DNA of 64,000 bases, from positions 3,785,501 through 3,849,500 of the forward strand of contig NZ_JAPDFL010000001.1 in NCBI RefSeq assembly GCF_025949695.1, read 5' to 3'. Numbering within the stretch: the stretch's first letter is position 1; each line of letters opens with the position of its first letter. The translations under genes were made by a program, and so were the position numbers. Source of the DNA: Pararhodobacter zhoushanensis. GTDB taxonomy: Bacteria; Pseudomonadota; Alphaproteobacteria; Rhodobacterales; Rhodobacteraceae. The notes under the pieces were generated by a model, which was not told the DNA's origin, did no database searches, and saw only the letters and a list, made by a program, of their open reading frames with translations. Below are positions 53,667 to 62,955 of this stretch, one piece after another.

Positions 53667-53708
53667 AAATATCCACCAGGGGGTCCGGGGGACGCGTGCG
53701 TCCCCCGG
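53667..53708. repeat. AAATATCC box plus GT-loop hairpin
   Basis: AAATATCC (53667-53674) is followed by the perfect 11-bp hairpin CCGGGGGACGC-GT-GCGTCCCCCGG (53685-53708). Same family as 40243-40300. It lies between convergent genes. Further G/C stems follow up to 53768. Confidence 0.65.
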
Positions 53709-53768
53709 GCGGGGGCGGGTGGCAACCCGCGCGGGCGCGAGGGGGCTCGATGCCCCCGAGCGCCCGCC

Positions 53769-54467
53769 CTACCCAGCCAGATGCCGCAACGCTTCCTTGC
53801 GTGCGAAGGACTTCAGCCCCGCGCCATGCTCGGCCATCCACGAGCGCGTGCGCTCGGGATCGTGCTTGGACAGATCGCGCAGCCACCAGCCGACGGCTTT
53901 CTGGATGAACCAGTCGCGGTCGGTGACATAGCCCGCCGCCCAGCCCAGCACGCGCTCGCGCACCGCCAGATCCTCGGGTTTCGGGTTCGGCATCCGCGCC
54001 CAGGGCAGCGTCATGACCAGCGCGGCGCGGCGGGTCCACATGTTGGGGCTGGCCGTCCAGCCCTCGACCACGTCCAACCGCGACGGATCCACCACCAGCC
54101 GCCGACCGCCCGCCGAGCTGGCGAAATCCGACACTGCCCAGCCTTCGAACCCCTCGGCCCAGCTGGCAATCAGCGCCCAGACGGCGGTGTCATCGGGCCG
54201 GATGCGCGCCTGCGCCAGCAGTTTGGCCGCCGCCAGCATCGCCTCATGGATACCGCTGTCCCAAAGCCCGGCCGCCAGCGCGACGCGCTCGTCCAGCGTC
54301 GCCGCCGCGCGCCAGCCCTTGACCAGTTCGTCGATCTGAGGGTTGCTCAGCCCCAGATAGGGCCGGTCGATCTTGTGATAGGCGCGCATTTCCTCGGCCC
54401 GGACCGGATCGGCAAGGGCGTTCAGCGTGGCGAGGGCGGCGTCGGGTGATACGTCTTGATCATTCAT
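53769..54467 (-). CDS. AlkD-like DNA alkylation repair protein
   Basis: A 232-residue HEAT-like repeat protein. Family residues: YHKIDRPYLGLSNPQIDELVKGW, GLWDSGIHEAMLAAAKLL, W..MWTRRAALVMTLPW and WFIQKAVGWWLRDLSKHDPERTRSWM. AlkD is a DNA glycosylase for bulky alkylated bases that uses Trp and Asp residues. It overlaps the DUF3833 gene by ATGA, an arrangement without obvious functional link. Confidence 0.83.
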   Translation of the reverse strand: MNDQDVSPDAALATLNALADPVRAEEMRAYHKIDRPYLGLSNPQIDELVKGWRAAATLDERVALAAGLWDSGIHEAMLAAAKLLAQARIRPDDTAVWALIASWAEGFEGWAVSDFASSAGGRRLVVDPSRLDVVEGWTASPNMWTRRAALVMTLPWARMPNPKPEDLAVRERVLGWAAGYVTDRDWFIQKAVGWWLRDLSKHDPERTRSWMAEHGAGLKSFARKEALRHLAG

Positions 54468-55003
54468 ACTCGGGTCATTTCAAAGCGGACGCGCCCGACG
54501 GGAAGACCCCAGCGGCGCACGATCGCCTCGTTGATAACCCGCCCGTCCGGCGCGCGATAGATCACGTCGGAAAATGCCAGCCGGGTCACGCCCTCAAGCG
54601 ATTCGAAATCGGCGGTGTAAGTCAGGCGGATGGTATCGCCCTCCTCCACCACCTCGGCCACCCCCACGGTATCGTCGCGACGCCCGGTCCAGCGGCCCGG
54701 CCCGGCGCGGTCAAACACCCAGGTCAGCCGCCCCGTCTGCCCGTCGTCATAGGTGAAATCCTCGGCCACGGTCAGACGATCGCCCTCCAGCCGTCCGTGC
54801 AGCTGCGCGCTGAAACGACGCTCCGAGCCGGTCAGGTCAACGTGGAAGACGCCGCGCCCGCGCACCTCGCCGACGAACACATCGGTCAGCGTGATCGGTC
54901 CGCCCGGCACGTCGGGGGCGTCGGGTGTCCGGGCGCAGCCCGCAAGGGTGGCGGTGCCGAGCGCGGTGGCACCAAGGATGACTGTGCGGCGGGTGAGGGT
55001 CAT
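54464..55003 (-). CDS. DUF3833 family lipoprotein
   Basis: A 179-residue protein. Tat-like RRTVILGATALGTATLAGC ends in a lipobox-like AGC, so it could be a lipoprotein with a twin-arginine leader (tat genes lie at 61.4-63.2 kb). The DUF3833 core contains FVGEVRGRGVFHVDLTGSERRF and LAFSDVIYRAPDGRVINEAIVRRWGLPVGRV. Start MTLTRRTV at 55003 gives the proper leader. Function unknown. Confidence 0.8.
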   Translation of the reverse strand: MTLTRRTVILGATALGTATLAGCARTPDAPDVPGGPITLTDVFVGEVRGRGVFHVDLTGSERRFSAQLHGRLEGDRLTVAEDFTYDDGQTGRLTWVFDRAGPGRWTGRRDDTVGVAEVVEEGDTIRLTYTADFESLEGVTRLAFSDVIYRAPDGRVINEAIVRRWGLPVGRVRFEMTRV

Positions 55004-55057
55004 GGCGGGGCTCCTGATCAGGGTTCCCAAGGGATACGGCCCCCTGCCCCGACCGGA

Positions 55058-55600
55058 TCAGTCCAGAAGGCCGGTCGGAAACCCGTCAATCGTCTGGCGG
55101 TTCTTCTGCTCCCAATAGGCGCTCAACGCTTCGTCGTCCCGCTGCCCCGCCCATGTCTTCAGCGTATCGCGCTCACCGGCGAAGTCGAAATAGGGCACCG
55201 CATAGCCGCAGGAGGTCTGCACCAGATCGACGTCCAGCACATAGATCTGCCGCGCGCCGGGGATCGGATCGAACTGCGCATAGAGCGCATCCCACTCGGC
55301 ATCGCGGGCATAGACCGCCCGCGCAGAACCATAGGCCCGCAGGATCACCGGGCGTTTGGTAAAGCTGCACCACATCACCGTCATGCGCGGGTCAAGCCGA
55401 AGATGGCCGTCAGTCTCGTTCCCCGAGCCGGTCACATTCAGCCAGATCAGCTGGTTCGGCCCGGTCACGCGCAGGCTGTCCATGCCCTTGGGCGACAGGT
55501 TCACCCGTCCGGTGGGCGCGGCGGTGGCGACGAAGAACATCTGTTGCTCGGCGATCAGCCGCAGGTGGTCGTCCGCGAAGCTGGGAAATTGTTTGGCCAT
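55058..55600 (-). CDS. Pyridoxamine 5'-phosphate oxidase-family (PPOX class) protein
   Basis: A 180-residue split-barrel flavin-binding-type protein. Recognisable: FFVATAAPTGRVNLSPKGMDSLRV, GSGNETDGHLRLDPRMTVMW and RAYGSARAVY. The group binds FMN, F420 or heme. It starts MAKQFPSF at 55600, just after glmS on the minus strand, with a 1-nt gap. Role unknown. Confidence 0.83.
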   Translation of the reverse strand: MAKQFPSFADDHLRLIAEQQMFFVATAAPTGRVNLSPKGMDSLRVTGPNQLIWLNVTGSGNETDGHLRLDPRMTVMWCSFTKRPVILRAYGSARAVYARDAEWDALYAQFDPIPGARQIYVLDVDLVQTSCGYAVPYFDFAGERDTLKTWAGQRDDEALSAYWEQKNRQTIDGFPTGLLD

Positions 55601-55601
55601 G

Positions 55602-57419
55602 TCACTCCACCGTCACCGATTTCGCCAGATTGCGCGGCTGGTCCACATCCGTGCCCCGCGCCAGCGCTGTGTGATACGCCAGCAACTGCGCCGGGACCGC
55701 GTAGACGATGGGCGCGATGAGTTCGGGCACCGTCGGCATCGCCAGCTGGGCCCAGACCTTGCCGGCCTCTTCAAGACCCGCGCGGTCCGAGATCAGCACC
55801 ACCAGACCCTGCCGCGCCATGACTTCCTGCATGTTCGAGACGGTCTTGTCGTAGAGCGCATCGCGCGGTGCCAGCACGATCACCGGCATCGTCTTGTCGA
55901 TCAACGCAATCGGCCCGTGCTTCAGCTCGCCCGAGGCGTACCCCTCGGCGTGGATATAGCTGAGTTCCTTGAGCTTGAGCGCCGCTTCCAGCGCCAGCGG
56001 GAACATGACGCCCCGGCCCAGAAACAGCGCGTGCTGGGATTCGGCAATCTTGGCAGCCAGCGTCTTGATATCGTCTTCGCGGTCCAGCGCCTGCGCCAGC
56101 AGGCCGGGCAGCACCTTGATATCGGCCAGCTTTGCGGCCAACTGGGCCGCATCCAGCCGTCCCCGATCCTGCGCGGCCTTCAGCGCCATCAGCAGCAGCA
56201 CGAGCAGTTGCGCGGTGAAACCCTTGGTCGAGGCGACGGAAATCTCAGGGCCCGCCAGAATCGGCAGCGCCACATCGGTTTCGCGCGCAATGGACGAGGT
56301 GGGGACGTTGACCACGCCAATCGTGCGCGACAGCTTGCCCTCGACATGGCGCAGCGCCGCCAGCGTGTCGGCCGTTTCGCCTGACTGGCTGACGAAAATC
56401 CCGATGCCCTTGTCGCTGAGCACCGGCTGGCGATAGCGGAACTCGCTGGCGATATCGATGTCGCAGGGCAGCCCGGCGATCTGCTCGAACCAGTATTTCG
56501 CCACCTGCGTGGCATAGTGCCCGGTGCCGCAGGCGACCATCGTCACCCGGTCGCAGGTGCTGAAATCGACCTCGGGCGGAAAGGCCAGATCGGTGCCGTC
56601 GGGGGCCAGATGGAAGGCCGTCACCGCGCCCAGAACGGCCGGTTGCTCGGCAATTTCCTTGGCCATGAAATGCTTGTGCCCGGCCTTGTCGATGCGGGTC
56701 TGTTCCAGCTGGATGCGGGTCACCGAGCGGTTCACCCGGTTGCCAGCCATGTCATAGAAGGTCGCTCCGGCGCGGGTGAGGACAACCCAGTCGCCCTCTT
56801 CGAGATAGGTCACGAGGTCCGTCATCGGCGCCAGCGCGATGGCGTCCGAGCCCAGATACATCTCGCCGGTGCCATGCCCCACGGCCAGCGGCGAGCCTTT
56901 GCGCGCACCGATCATCAGATCGTCGTGGCCTTCGAACAGGAAGGCCAGCGCGAAAGCCCCCTCCAACCGCTTGAGCGTAGCGCCGACGGCCTCTTGCGGC
57001 GTCATGCCCTGGTCCAGCAGGTGCCGCGTCAGCAGCGCGACGGTCTCGGTGTCGGTGTCGGTCTCATGCGCCAGCCCGGCGGCAGCGAGTTCCTCCCGCA
57101 GGATGCGGAAGTTCTCGATGATGCCGTTATGCACGACCGAAACCGGGCCCGAGCGGTGCGGATGGGCGTTGCCGACATTCGGCTCGCCATGGGTTGCCCA
57201 ACGGGTGTGGCCGATCCCGGCCTTGCCCGCCAGCGAGTCGTGCACCAGCAGATCCGACAGGTTCACCAGCTTGCCGACCGCACGGCGGCGGTCCAGAACA
57301 CCGGCGTTCACCGTGGCGATGCCCGCGCTGTCATACCCGCGATATTCAAGCCGCTTGAGCGACTCCAAGATCAGCGGTGCCACCTCATGCGACCCCAAAA
57401 CCCCGACAATGCCGCACAT
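55602..57419 (-). CDS. glmS: Glutamine-fructose-6-phosphate aminotransferase
   Basis: A 605-residue enzyme. Mature start Met-Cys gives the N-terminal nucleophile Cys2 (CGIVGVLGSHEVAPL). Glutaminase motifs RWATHGEPNVGNAHPH and VHNGIIENFRILR; two SIS domains with SQSGETADTLAALRH, ASEFRYRQPVLS and the C-terminal DQPRNLAKSVTVE. It makes glucosamine-6-phosphate for peptidoglycan and lipid A. It is 2 nt after glmU, the usual pair in this group. Confidence 0.96.
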   Translation of the reverse strand: MCGIVGVLGSHEVAPLILESLKRLEYRGYDSAGIATVNAGVLDRRRAVGKLVNLSDLLVHDSLAGKAGIGHTRWATHGEPNVGNAHPHRSGPVSVVHNGIIENFRILREELAAAGLAHETDTDTETVALLTRHLLDQGMTPQEAVGATLKRLEGAFALAFLFEGHDDLMIGARKGSPLAVGHGTGEMYLGSDAIALAPMTDLVTYLEEGDWVVLTRAGATFYDMAGNRVNRSVTRIQLEQTRIDKAGHKHFMAKEIAEQPAVLGAVTAFHLAPDGTDLAFPPEVDFSTCDRVTMVACGTGHYATQVAKYWFEQIAGLPCDIDIASEFRYRQPVLSDKGIGIFVSQSGETADTLAALRHVEGKLSRTIGVVNVPTSSIARETDVALPILAGPEISVASTKGFTAQLLVLLLMALKAAQDRGRLDAAQLAAKLADIKVLPGLLAQALDREDDIKTLAAKIAESQHALFLGRGVMFPLALEAALKLKELSYIHAEGYASGELKHGPIALIDKTMPVIVLAPRDALYDKTVSNMQEVMARQGLVVLISDRAGLEEAGKVWAQLAMPTVPELIAPIVYAVPAQLLAYHTALARGTDVDQPRNLAKSVTVE

Positions 57420-57421
57420 GC

Positions 57422-58771
57422 TCAGCCCTCTTTCTTTTTTGCTTTCAGCGCCCGCAGACGCTCCATCAGGCGAATGGCCAGCCCCGGCTTGTTCTCTTGC
57501 TTGGCCCGTCCCAGCGCCAGAGCGCCCGCCGGTACGTCACCGGTGATCACCGACCCCGAGCCCGTCATCGCGTCATCGCCCAGCGTGACCGGCGCCACCA
57601 GCATGGTGTCCGAGCCGATGAAGACCCGCTTGCCGATGGTCGTGCGGTGCTTGAACACGCCGTCATAGTTGCAGGTGATGGTGCCCGCGCCGATATTGGT
57701 CTTCTCGCCCACGTCGGCGTCACCGATGTAGGACAGGTGATTGACCTTCGCCCCCTCGTCCAGAATCGCGTTCTTGATTTCGACGAAGTTGCCGATGTGG
57801 ACATCCTCGGCCAGTTCTGCCCCCGGGCGCAGGCGGGCGAACGGCCCGACGGTTGCACCGCGGCTGACGTGGCAGCCCTCGAGATGGCAGTAGGCGCGAA
57901 TGGTCGCTTCGCTTTCGATGGTGACACCCGGGCCAAAGACCACATTGGGGCCGACAACCGCATCGCGACCGATCACCGTGTCCAGCGCGAAATAGATTGT
58001 CTCGGGCGCGATCAGGGTCACACCATCATCCAGCGCCTCGGCCCGTTTGCGCGCCTGAAAGGCGGTCTCGGCGGCGGCGAGTTCGGCACGGGTGTTGATG
58101 CCCAGCGTCTCGGCCTCATCGCAGCGGACCACGCCGACCGAGAGCCCCTTTTGTCTGGCAATAGCAACAATGTCGGTTAAGTAGTATTCGCCCGCGGCGT
58201 TATCGTTACCAACACCGTCAATAAGTTCGAAAAGTGTCATCGCATCCGCGCAGACCACGCCCGAATTGCACAAGCGGATGGCCCGCTCGTCTTCGCTCGC
58301 GTCCTTGAATTCGACGATGCGTTCCAGCTGCTCGCCCTGCATCACCAGTCGCCCATAGCGGCCGGGATCGGCAGCCTCGAACCCCAGCACGACCACGCCA
58401 TGCTTGTTCCGAGCGTCGCGCATCCGCTCCAGCGTGTCGCCGGTCACGAACGGCGTGTCGCCATAGAGCACGACCGCGTCACCCTCGAACCCGTCAAGCC
58501 CTTGCCGCGCCTGAGCAACGGCATGGGCTGTCCCGCGTTGTTCAACCTGATGGGCGATCAGCACATCGGGGTCTTCCCCCCGCGCAGCCTTGGCCACGGC
58601 TTCGGCACCGTGGCCTGTCACGACCACCACACGCTCGGGCCCCAAGGCGGCACCGGCGCGCATCGCATGCGCCAGCAGCGGGGCACCGCCAAGAGGGTGC
58701 AGCACCTTGGGGCGTTCAGAGTTCATCCGGCTGCCAAGACCGGCAGCGAGGATCACGAGGGATACGGACAT
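57422..58771 (-). CDS. glmU: Bifunctional UDP-GlcNAc pyrophosphorylase/GlcN-1-P acetyltransferase
   Basis: A 449-residue protein. N-terminal nucleotidyltransferase: VILAAGLGSRMNSERPKVLHPLGG and LYGDTPFVT. C-terminal left-handed beta helix with hexapeptide repeats and AFARLRPGAELAEDVHIGNFVEIKN plus ITCNYDGVFKHRT. It makes UDP-GlcNAc from GlcN-1-P and precedes glmS. Confidence 0.96.
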   Translation of the reverse strand: MSVSLVILAAGLGSRMNSERPKVLHPLGGAPLLAHAMRAGAALGPERVVVVTGHGAEAVAKAARGEDPDVLIAHQVEQRGTAHAVAQARQGLDGFEGDAVVLYGDTPFVTGDTLERMRDARNKHGVVVLGFEAADPGRYGRLVMQGEQLERIVEFKDASEDERAIRLCNSGVVCADAMTLFELIDGVGNDNAAGEYYLTDIVAIARQKGLSVGVVRCDEAETLGINTRAELAAAETAFQARKRAEALDDGVTLIAPETIYFALDTVIGRDAVVGPNVVFGPGVTIESEATIRAYCHLEGCHVSRGATVGPFARLRPGAELAEDVHIGNFVEIKNAILDEGAKVNHLSYIGDADVGEKTNIGAGTITCNYDGVFKHRTTIGKRVFIGSDTMLVAPVTLGDDAMTGSGSVITGDVPAGALALGRAKQENKPGLAIRLMERLRALKAKKKEG

Positions 58772-58950
58772 AAGGGACGCCTGCTCTGGTTTCGGCCCGT
58801 TTTACGCTAGCCCGGGGTCAATGCAAGGAGCGGGCCGATCACACCGCGTGACAGGCTGAAACACAGGCAAAACCGTGCTCAAAAGACCGCGCTTGCGTTT
58901 GTCGGCTTTGTTTGGTCCTGTCGCGAAAACACAGGCGAAGGGGGAAGGCG

Positions 58951-59913
58951 ATGGCGCTCGAAGATGCAAAGACCGAGGTTGACGGGGCATTCACCCGGCA
59001 AGACCGGCGCGGACTGTCGTTCGAGAATGCCTTTGGCGGGGCCACCAGCTTTTTGCGACGTCAGTATTCAAAGGATCTGACCGGGGTAGACCTTGCTGTG
59101 ACCGGTGTGCCTTTTGATCAGGCGGTGACGCACCGGACCGGCACCCGCTTTGGCCCGCGCGCGATCCGCGAGGCGTCGACCCTGCAACCCTATGACCCGC
59201 CCTATGGCTGGGGTTTCGACCCGTTGGGCGAGTTCAGCGTGGTAGACTACGGCGATCTCGCGTTCGACTATGCCAAGACCGCGGACTTCCCTGCCACCCT
59301 GCGCGCCCATATCGGCGGCATCCTCGACGCGGGCGCAGGCTCGCTTGTGCTGGGCGGGGATCATTCGATCACCTTGCCGATCCTGCAAGCCCATGCCGAG
59401 CGGTTCGGGCCGCTGCGGGTGATCCAGTTCGACGCGCATTCCGACCTGTGGGTCGATGACGATATGGACCGGATCGACCACGGGACGTTCATGTACAAGG
59501 CGGTCAAGACCGGGCTGGTGGACGCGAAGAATTCTGTCCAGATCGGCATTCGCACGGAATGCGAGGATTACCACGGTTTCAACGTCATCGACGCACCGGC
59601 AGTGCACCAGATGGGTCCGGCCGCCGTGGCTGCTCGGGTCAAGGAGGTCGTCGGCGACGCACCGTGCTACCTAACCTTCGACATCGACGCGCTGGACCCG
59701 GCCTTTGCGCCGGGCACGGGCACGCCGGTCTGGGGCGGGCTGGCCAGTTGGCAGGCGGCAGCGATCCTGCGCGGGTTGGCGGGGGTCAATCTGACCGGCG
59801 GCGACGTGGTCGAGGTGTCGCCGCCCTATGACACCACCGGGGCGACAGCGGTGGCCGGGGCGCATGTGGCGATGGAAATCCTGTGCCTGTGGGCCTGGAC
59901 CCGGCGGAGGTGA
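58951..59913 (+). CDS. speB: Agmatinase (ureohydrolase family)
   Basis: A 320-residue manganese ureohydrolase. Metal ligands: His in LVLGGDHSITLP, DAHSD in QFDAHSDLW and the DIDALDPAFAPGTGTP motif. The N-terminal block DLAVTGVPFDQAVTHRTGTRFGPRAIREAS is typical. GGGGGAAG lies before ATG 58951; an upstream open frame is arginine-rich. It hydrolyses agmatine to putrescine and urea. Guanidinobutyrase activity is an alternative. It is divergent from glmU. Confidence 0.9.
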   Translation: MALEDAKTEVDGAFTRQDRRGLSFENAFGGATSFLRRQYSKDLTGVDLAVTGVPFDQAVTHRTGTRFGPRAIREASTLQPYDPPYGWGFDPLGEFSVVDYGDLAFDYAKTADFPATLRAHIGGILDAGAGSLVLGGDHSITLPILQAHAERFGPLRVIQFDAHSDLWVDDDMDRIDHGTFMYKAVKTGLVDAKNSVQIGIRTECEDYHGFNVIDAPAVHQMGPAAVAARVKEVVGDAPCYLTFDIDALDPAFAPGTGTPVWGGLASWQAAAILRGLAGVNLTGGDVVEVSPPYDTTGATAVAGAHVAMEILCLWAWTRRR

Positions 59914-60011
59914 TGCGCGGCAAACGGGCTGCCGGCGCGTGTGAAATCCGGCGCGCGGGGCTTTTGTGACCCGCGACCGCCGCAGACCTGTTGACTCATG
60001 GCTATCGTACG

Positions 60012-60029
60012 ACACTGTCGAAACAGTGT
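60012..60029. promoter_or_regulatory. Palindrome before the DUF1499 gene
   Basis: ACACTGT-CGAA-ACAGTGT is a perfect 7-bp inverted repeat, 18 bp before the ATG at 60048. It is likely an operator or a short hairpin in the leader. No regulator gene is adjacent. Confidence 0.45.
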
Positions 60030-60047
60030 TTCTCCGACGAGGATAGT

Positions 60048-60485
60048 ATGGTTCGTATGGCGACGTGGTTTCTCTATCTGGTGCTGATCGTGGCGCTCGC
60101 CTTCATCGGCTTTGCCGCCTGGGTCCGCTTTGCGCCGTCGGACCCGGCGGTCTGGCACGTCGATCCTGTCACCGCGCCGACACCGTCCTCGCCCAATGCC
60201 GCGCGGGTTGAGCGGCTGGTGGCGCTGCCGGTGGATCAGGTCGTAACGTATATCGAGACGCGCGCCCGGGCGGAAGGCGCGACGCTTCTGGCCGGGGATA
60301 TCCGGTTCGGCACCTGGATCGCGCGCACGGCGCTCATGCGCTACCCCGATTACGTGTCGATCCGCCTGACGGCCGAGGGAGAGGGTACGCGCATCGTCGC
60401 CCTGTCGCGCGCGCGGTTTGGCTATTCGGATCGGGGTGTCAACGCGGCACGTCTGGGGCGCTGGTTGCCACAAGCTGCGCCATGA
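60048..60485 (+). CDS. DUF1499 family membrane-anchored protein
   Basis: A 145-residue protein with one N-terminal membrane helix (about 4-26, TWFLYLVLIVALAFIGFAAW). The rest resembles DUF1499: RVERLVALPVDQVVTYIETRARAEGATLLAGDIRFGTWIARTALMRYPDYVSIRLTAE. MVRMATW is chosen because GACGAGG precedes it. Function unknown. It ends at 60485, just before the first palindromic repeat. Confidence 0.8.
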   Translation: MVRMATWFLYLVLIVALAFIGFAAWVRFAPSDPAVWHVDPVTAPTPSSPNAARVERLVALPVDQVVTYIETRARAEGATLLAGDIRFGTWIARTALMRYPDYVSIRLTAEGEGTRIVALSRARFGYSDRGVNAARLGRWLPQAAP

Positions 60486-60486
60486 C

Positions 60487-60560
60487 GGTGCGCTGAAGCG
60501 CACCCTACCCCACGCAGGCGACGGCGGTTCCCACCGGTGTAGGGTGCGCTTCAGCGCACC
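60487..60560. repeat. Inverted pair of the 18-bp palindromic repeat
   Basis: GGTGCGCTGAAGCGCACC (60487-60504, extended by CTAC to 60508) faces its reverse complement at 60539-60560. The whole pair forms a 22-bp perfect inverted repeat with a 30-nt spacer, between convergent genes. The same core lies at 26815-26832. Each unit is also self-complementary, like REP elements. Confidence 0.75.
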
Positions 60561-60565
60561 CTCCT

Positions 60566-61408
60566 TCAGATCGCCTTGCCCATCCGCCCGGCCAGATCGC
60601 AGAAGAACTGCCAGGCGACCCTGCCCGACCGGCCCCCGCGTGTGGCTTGCCATTCGATCGCCTCGGCGCGCAGCACTTCGGGGTCGATGGTCAGACCGTA
60701 TTGACCGACATACCCGTCGATCATCGCCAGATAATCGTCTTGGGTGCAGGGATGAAAGCCCAGCCACAGACCGAAACGGTCCGAAAGCGAGACCTTCTCT
60801 TCGACCGCTTCCGCCGGCGAAATCGCCGTCGAGCGCTCGTTCTCGATCATATCGCGCGGCATCAGGTGGCGGCGGTTCGACGTCGCGTAGAGCAGCACGT
60901 TATCCGGCCGCCCCTCAAGCCCGCCATCGAGCACCGCCTTGAGCGATTTGTAATGCGTGTCGTCATGGCTGAAGCTGAGGTCATCACAAAACAGCACAAA
61001 CCGACGGTCCGGCGCGCCGCGCAGATGGTTCAGCAGGCGTCCGACCGACGGCAGATCCTCGCGCTGGATCTCGACCAGTGTGCAGGGCAGGCCCTGCGCC
61101 AAAACCTCGGCATGGATCGCCTTGACCAGCGACGATTTCCCCATCCCGCGCGAGCCCCACAGCAGCGCGTTGTTCGCCCCATAGCCGCGCGCAAACTGCA
61201 GCGTGTTCTCCAGCAGGATGTCGCGGACCCGGCCGATCCCCTTGAGCAGCGCCAGCGGCACGCGGTTCACGCGGGCGACGGGTTCCAGCCGGTCAGGGGC
61301 GGTGTGCCAGACAAAGGCGTCGGCCCCGGAAAAATCCGGGGCGGGCGCGGGTGCAGGGCTGAGACGCTCAAGCGCCTCGGCGATACGGGTCAATAGCAGG
61401 TCGGTCAT
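60566..61408 (-). CDS. DUF815 family AAA+ ATPase
   Basis: A 280-residue P-loop ATPase. Walker A in [16 protein letters not shown], Walker B-like [15 protein letters not shown], sensor residues in [16 protein letters not shown] and a C-terminal [19 protein letters not shown]. Typical of DUF815, a group often near tatC in this family. Start MTDLLL at 61408 is within the tatC stop (ATGA), so it is coupled. Its role is unknown; a function with the Tat system is possible but not shown. Confidence 0.87.
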   Translation of the reverse strand: MTDLLLTRIAEALERLSPAPAPAPDFSGADAFVWHTAPDRLEPVARVNRVPLALLKGIGRVRDILLENTLQFARGYGANNALLWGSRGMGKSSLVKAIHAEVLAQGLPCTLVEIQREDLPSVGRLLNHLRGAPDRRFVLFCDDLSFSHDDTHYKSLKAVLDGGLEGRPDNVLLYATSNRRHLMPRDMIENERSTAISPAEAVEEKVSLSDRFGLWLGFHPCTQDDYLAMIDGYVGQYGLTIDPEVLRAEAIEWQATRGGRSGRVAWQFFCDLAGRMGKAI

Positions 61409-62292
61409 TCCAGATCTTCGGGGTCCAGGAGGCCTTCGGCCATCAGAGCAGCATTGCGCTTCTTCTCGACGCGGGTGACCAGGATCACCGAAATCTCGTA
61501 GAGCATGTAGACCACGCAAAACAGCACGATCTGTGAAATCACATCCGGCGGCGTGGCCACGGCGGCCAGCGTCAGGATACCAACGACCGCCCATTTGCGC
61601 CCGCGCCGCAACGCGTCGGCCGAGATCAGCCCGGCTTTGCCCATCAGCGTCAGCAGAACCGGAAGCTGGAAGCACAGACCAAAGGCGATGATGAATTTGG
61701 TGGTCAGCGACAGGTATTCATTGACCGAGCCCTGAAAGGCGATGCCCGCCCGCTGAAGCGATTCAATCGCGCCTTGCGGATCGGCGATGGCGTCAGGAGC
61801 GGTCGTTACCGGCCCGGCCCCGTCCATGCCGAACTGCTGGAAGCCCAGAAAGAACGTGTAGCCCATCGGCATGATCACGTAATAGGCGAAGGATGCGCCC
61901 AGAAAGAACATCAGCGGTGAGGCCACCAGAAACGGCAGAAACGCATTCTTTTCCGTCTTGTAGAGGCCCGGCGCCACAAAGCGCCACAGCTGGAACGCGA
62001 TCACCGGGAAGGCCAGCACGAAGCCGCCCAGCATGGCGATGTTGACGGCTACGAAAAAGCCTTCCTGCAGCTGGATCAGCACGAGGTTACAGGCTTGGCC
62101 CTGCGATTCCAGCGCGTCGCAGAGCGGCTGGGTCAGGAAGTTGAAGATCGGGTTCCAGACCATGAAGCACAGCAACATCGCGATCACGAAAGCGACCAGC
62201 GATTTGATGATCCGGTTGCGCAGTTCGGCCAGATGCTCGATCAGCGGGGCCGAGCTGTCGTCGATATCGTCAGGGGTGGTTGACTTGGCCAT
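61405..62292 (-). CDS. tatC: Twin-arginine translocase subunit TatC
   Basis: A 295-residue protein with six membrane helices. Family blocks: [70 protein letters not shown], and [27 protein letters not shown]. The Glu in HLAELR contacts signal peptides. It is 2 nt downstream of tatB and feeds the DUF815 gene by ATGA. Confidence 0.95.
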   Translation of the reverse strand: MAKSTTPDDIDDSSAPLIEHLAELRNRIIKSLVAFVIAMLLCFMVWNPIFNFLTQPLCDALESQGQACNLVLIQLQEGFFVAVNIAMLGGFVLAFPVIAFQLWRFVAPGLYKTEKNAFLPFLVASPLMFFLGASFAYYVIMPMGYTFFLGFQQFGMDGAGPVTTAPDAIADPQGAIESLQRAGIAFQGSVNEYLSLTTKFIIAFGLCFQLPVLLTLMGKAGLISADALRRGRKWAVVGILTLAAVATPPDVISQIVLFCVVYMLYEISVILVTRVEKKRNAALMAEGLLDPEDLE

Positions 62293-62294
62293 GC

Positions 62295-62924
62295 TCAGGA
62301 CTCGGTCTTGCTCGAGCGTTCAGGCTCGCTCGAAGGGTCACGTGCGCTCGAAGGTTCTGGGCGCGCAGGCGCAGCGGCAGCCGCTTCGGCGTCACGCTGG
62401 GCGCGCAGTTCGGCGGCTTTCAGGCGCGCGGCCTCGGCCTTTTTGGCGCGCTTGATGCGCTCGGCCTCGGTCGCCGAGGCGGCGGCGTTGCGGGCGGCCA
62501 GATCAGCGTCGTGAGATTGCGCTTCGACCTCGTCGGCAGCGCTTTCGTCGGGCTCGATATCGACCGGCTTGGCGACAGGCGCCACCTCAACCGGCGTCAT
62601 GCCCGGCTTGGCGTTGGCCTTGGTCTGCGCAGCGGGTTTGCCCGTGCGGCCAATGTCGCGGAACTCTTTTTCGATGTCATCGAAACCGGCGGCTTCCTTG
62701 ATGCTCGCCCCTGAGGTCGTGCGCTTGAAGTCCTTGACCAGATCGTTGACGCCCGTCTCTTTGGCCGCAACGTCCATCGCGCGCTGAAACTCGCGCGCCA
62801 TGCCCTTGGCCTTGCCCGTGACCTGACCCAGCGTGTGGAACATCTTTGGCAGGTCTTTCGGACCCACCACGATCAGCGCCACAACGCCGACCACCAGCAT
62901 TTCAGACCAGCCGATGTCCAACAT
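62295..62924 (-). CDS. tatB: Twin-arginine translocase subunit TatB
   Basis: A 209-residue protein. The N-terminal helix begins [26 protein letters not shown] with the Glu and Pro hinge typical of TatB, followed by an amphipathic helix [25 protein letters not shown] and a long acidic/alanine-rich tail. It is between tatA and tatC. Confidence 0.93.
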   Translation of the reverse strand: MLDIGWSEMLVVGVVALIVVGPKDLPKMFHTLGQVTGKAKGMAREFQRAMDVAAKETGVNDLVKDFKRTTSGASIKEAAGFDDIEKEFRDIGRTGKPAAQTKANAKPGMTPVEVAPVAKPVDIEPDESAADEVEAQSHDADLAARNAAASATEAERIKRAKKAEAARLKAAELRAQRDAEAAAAAPARPEPSSARDPSSEPERSSKTES

Positions 62925-62955
62925 AGACCCGCTCCTTGTTGCCGACCGGTAAGGG

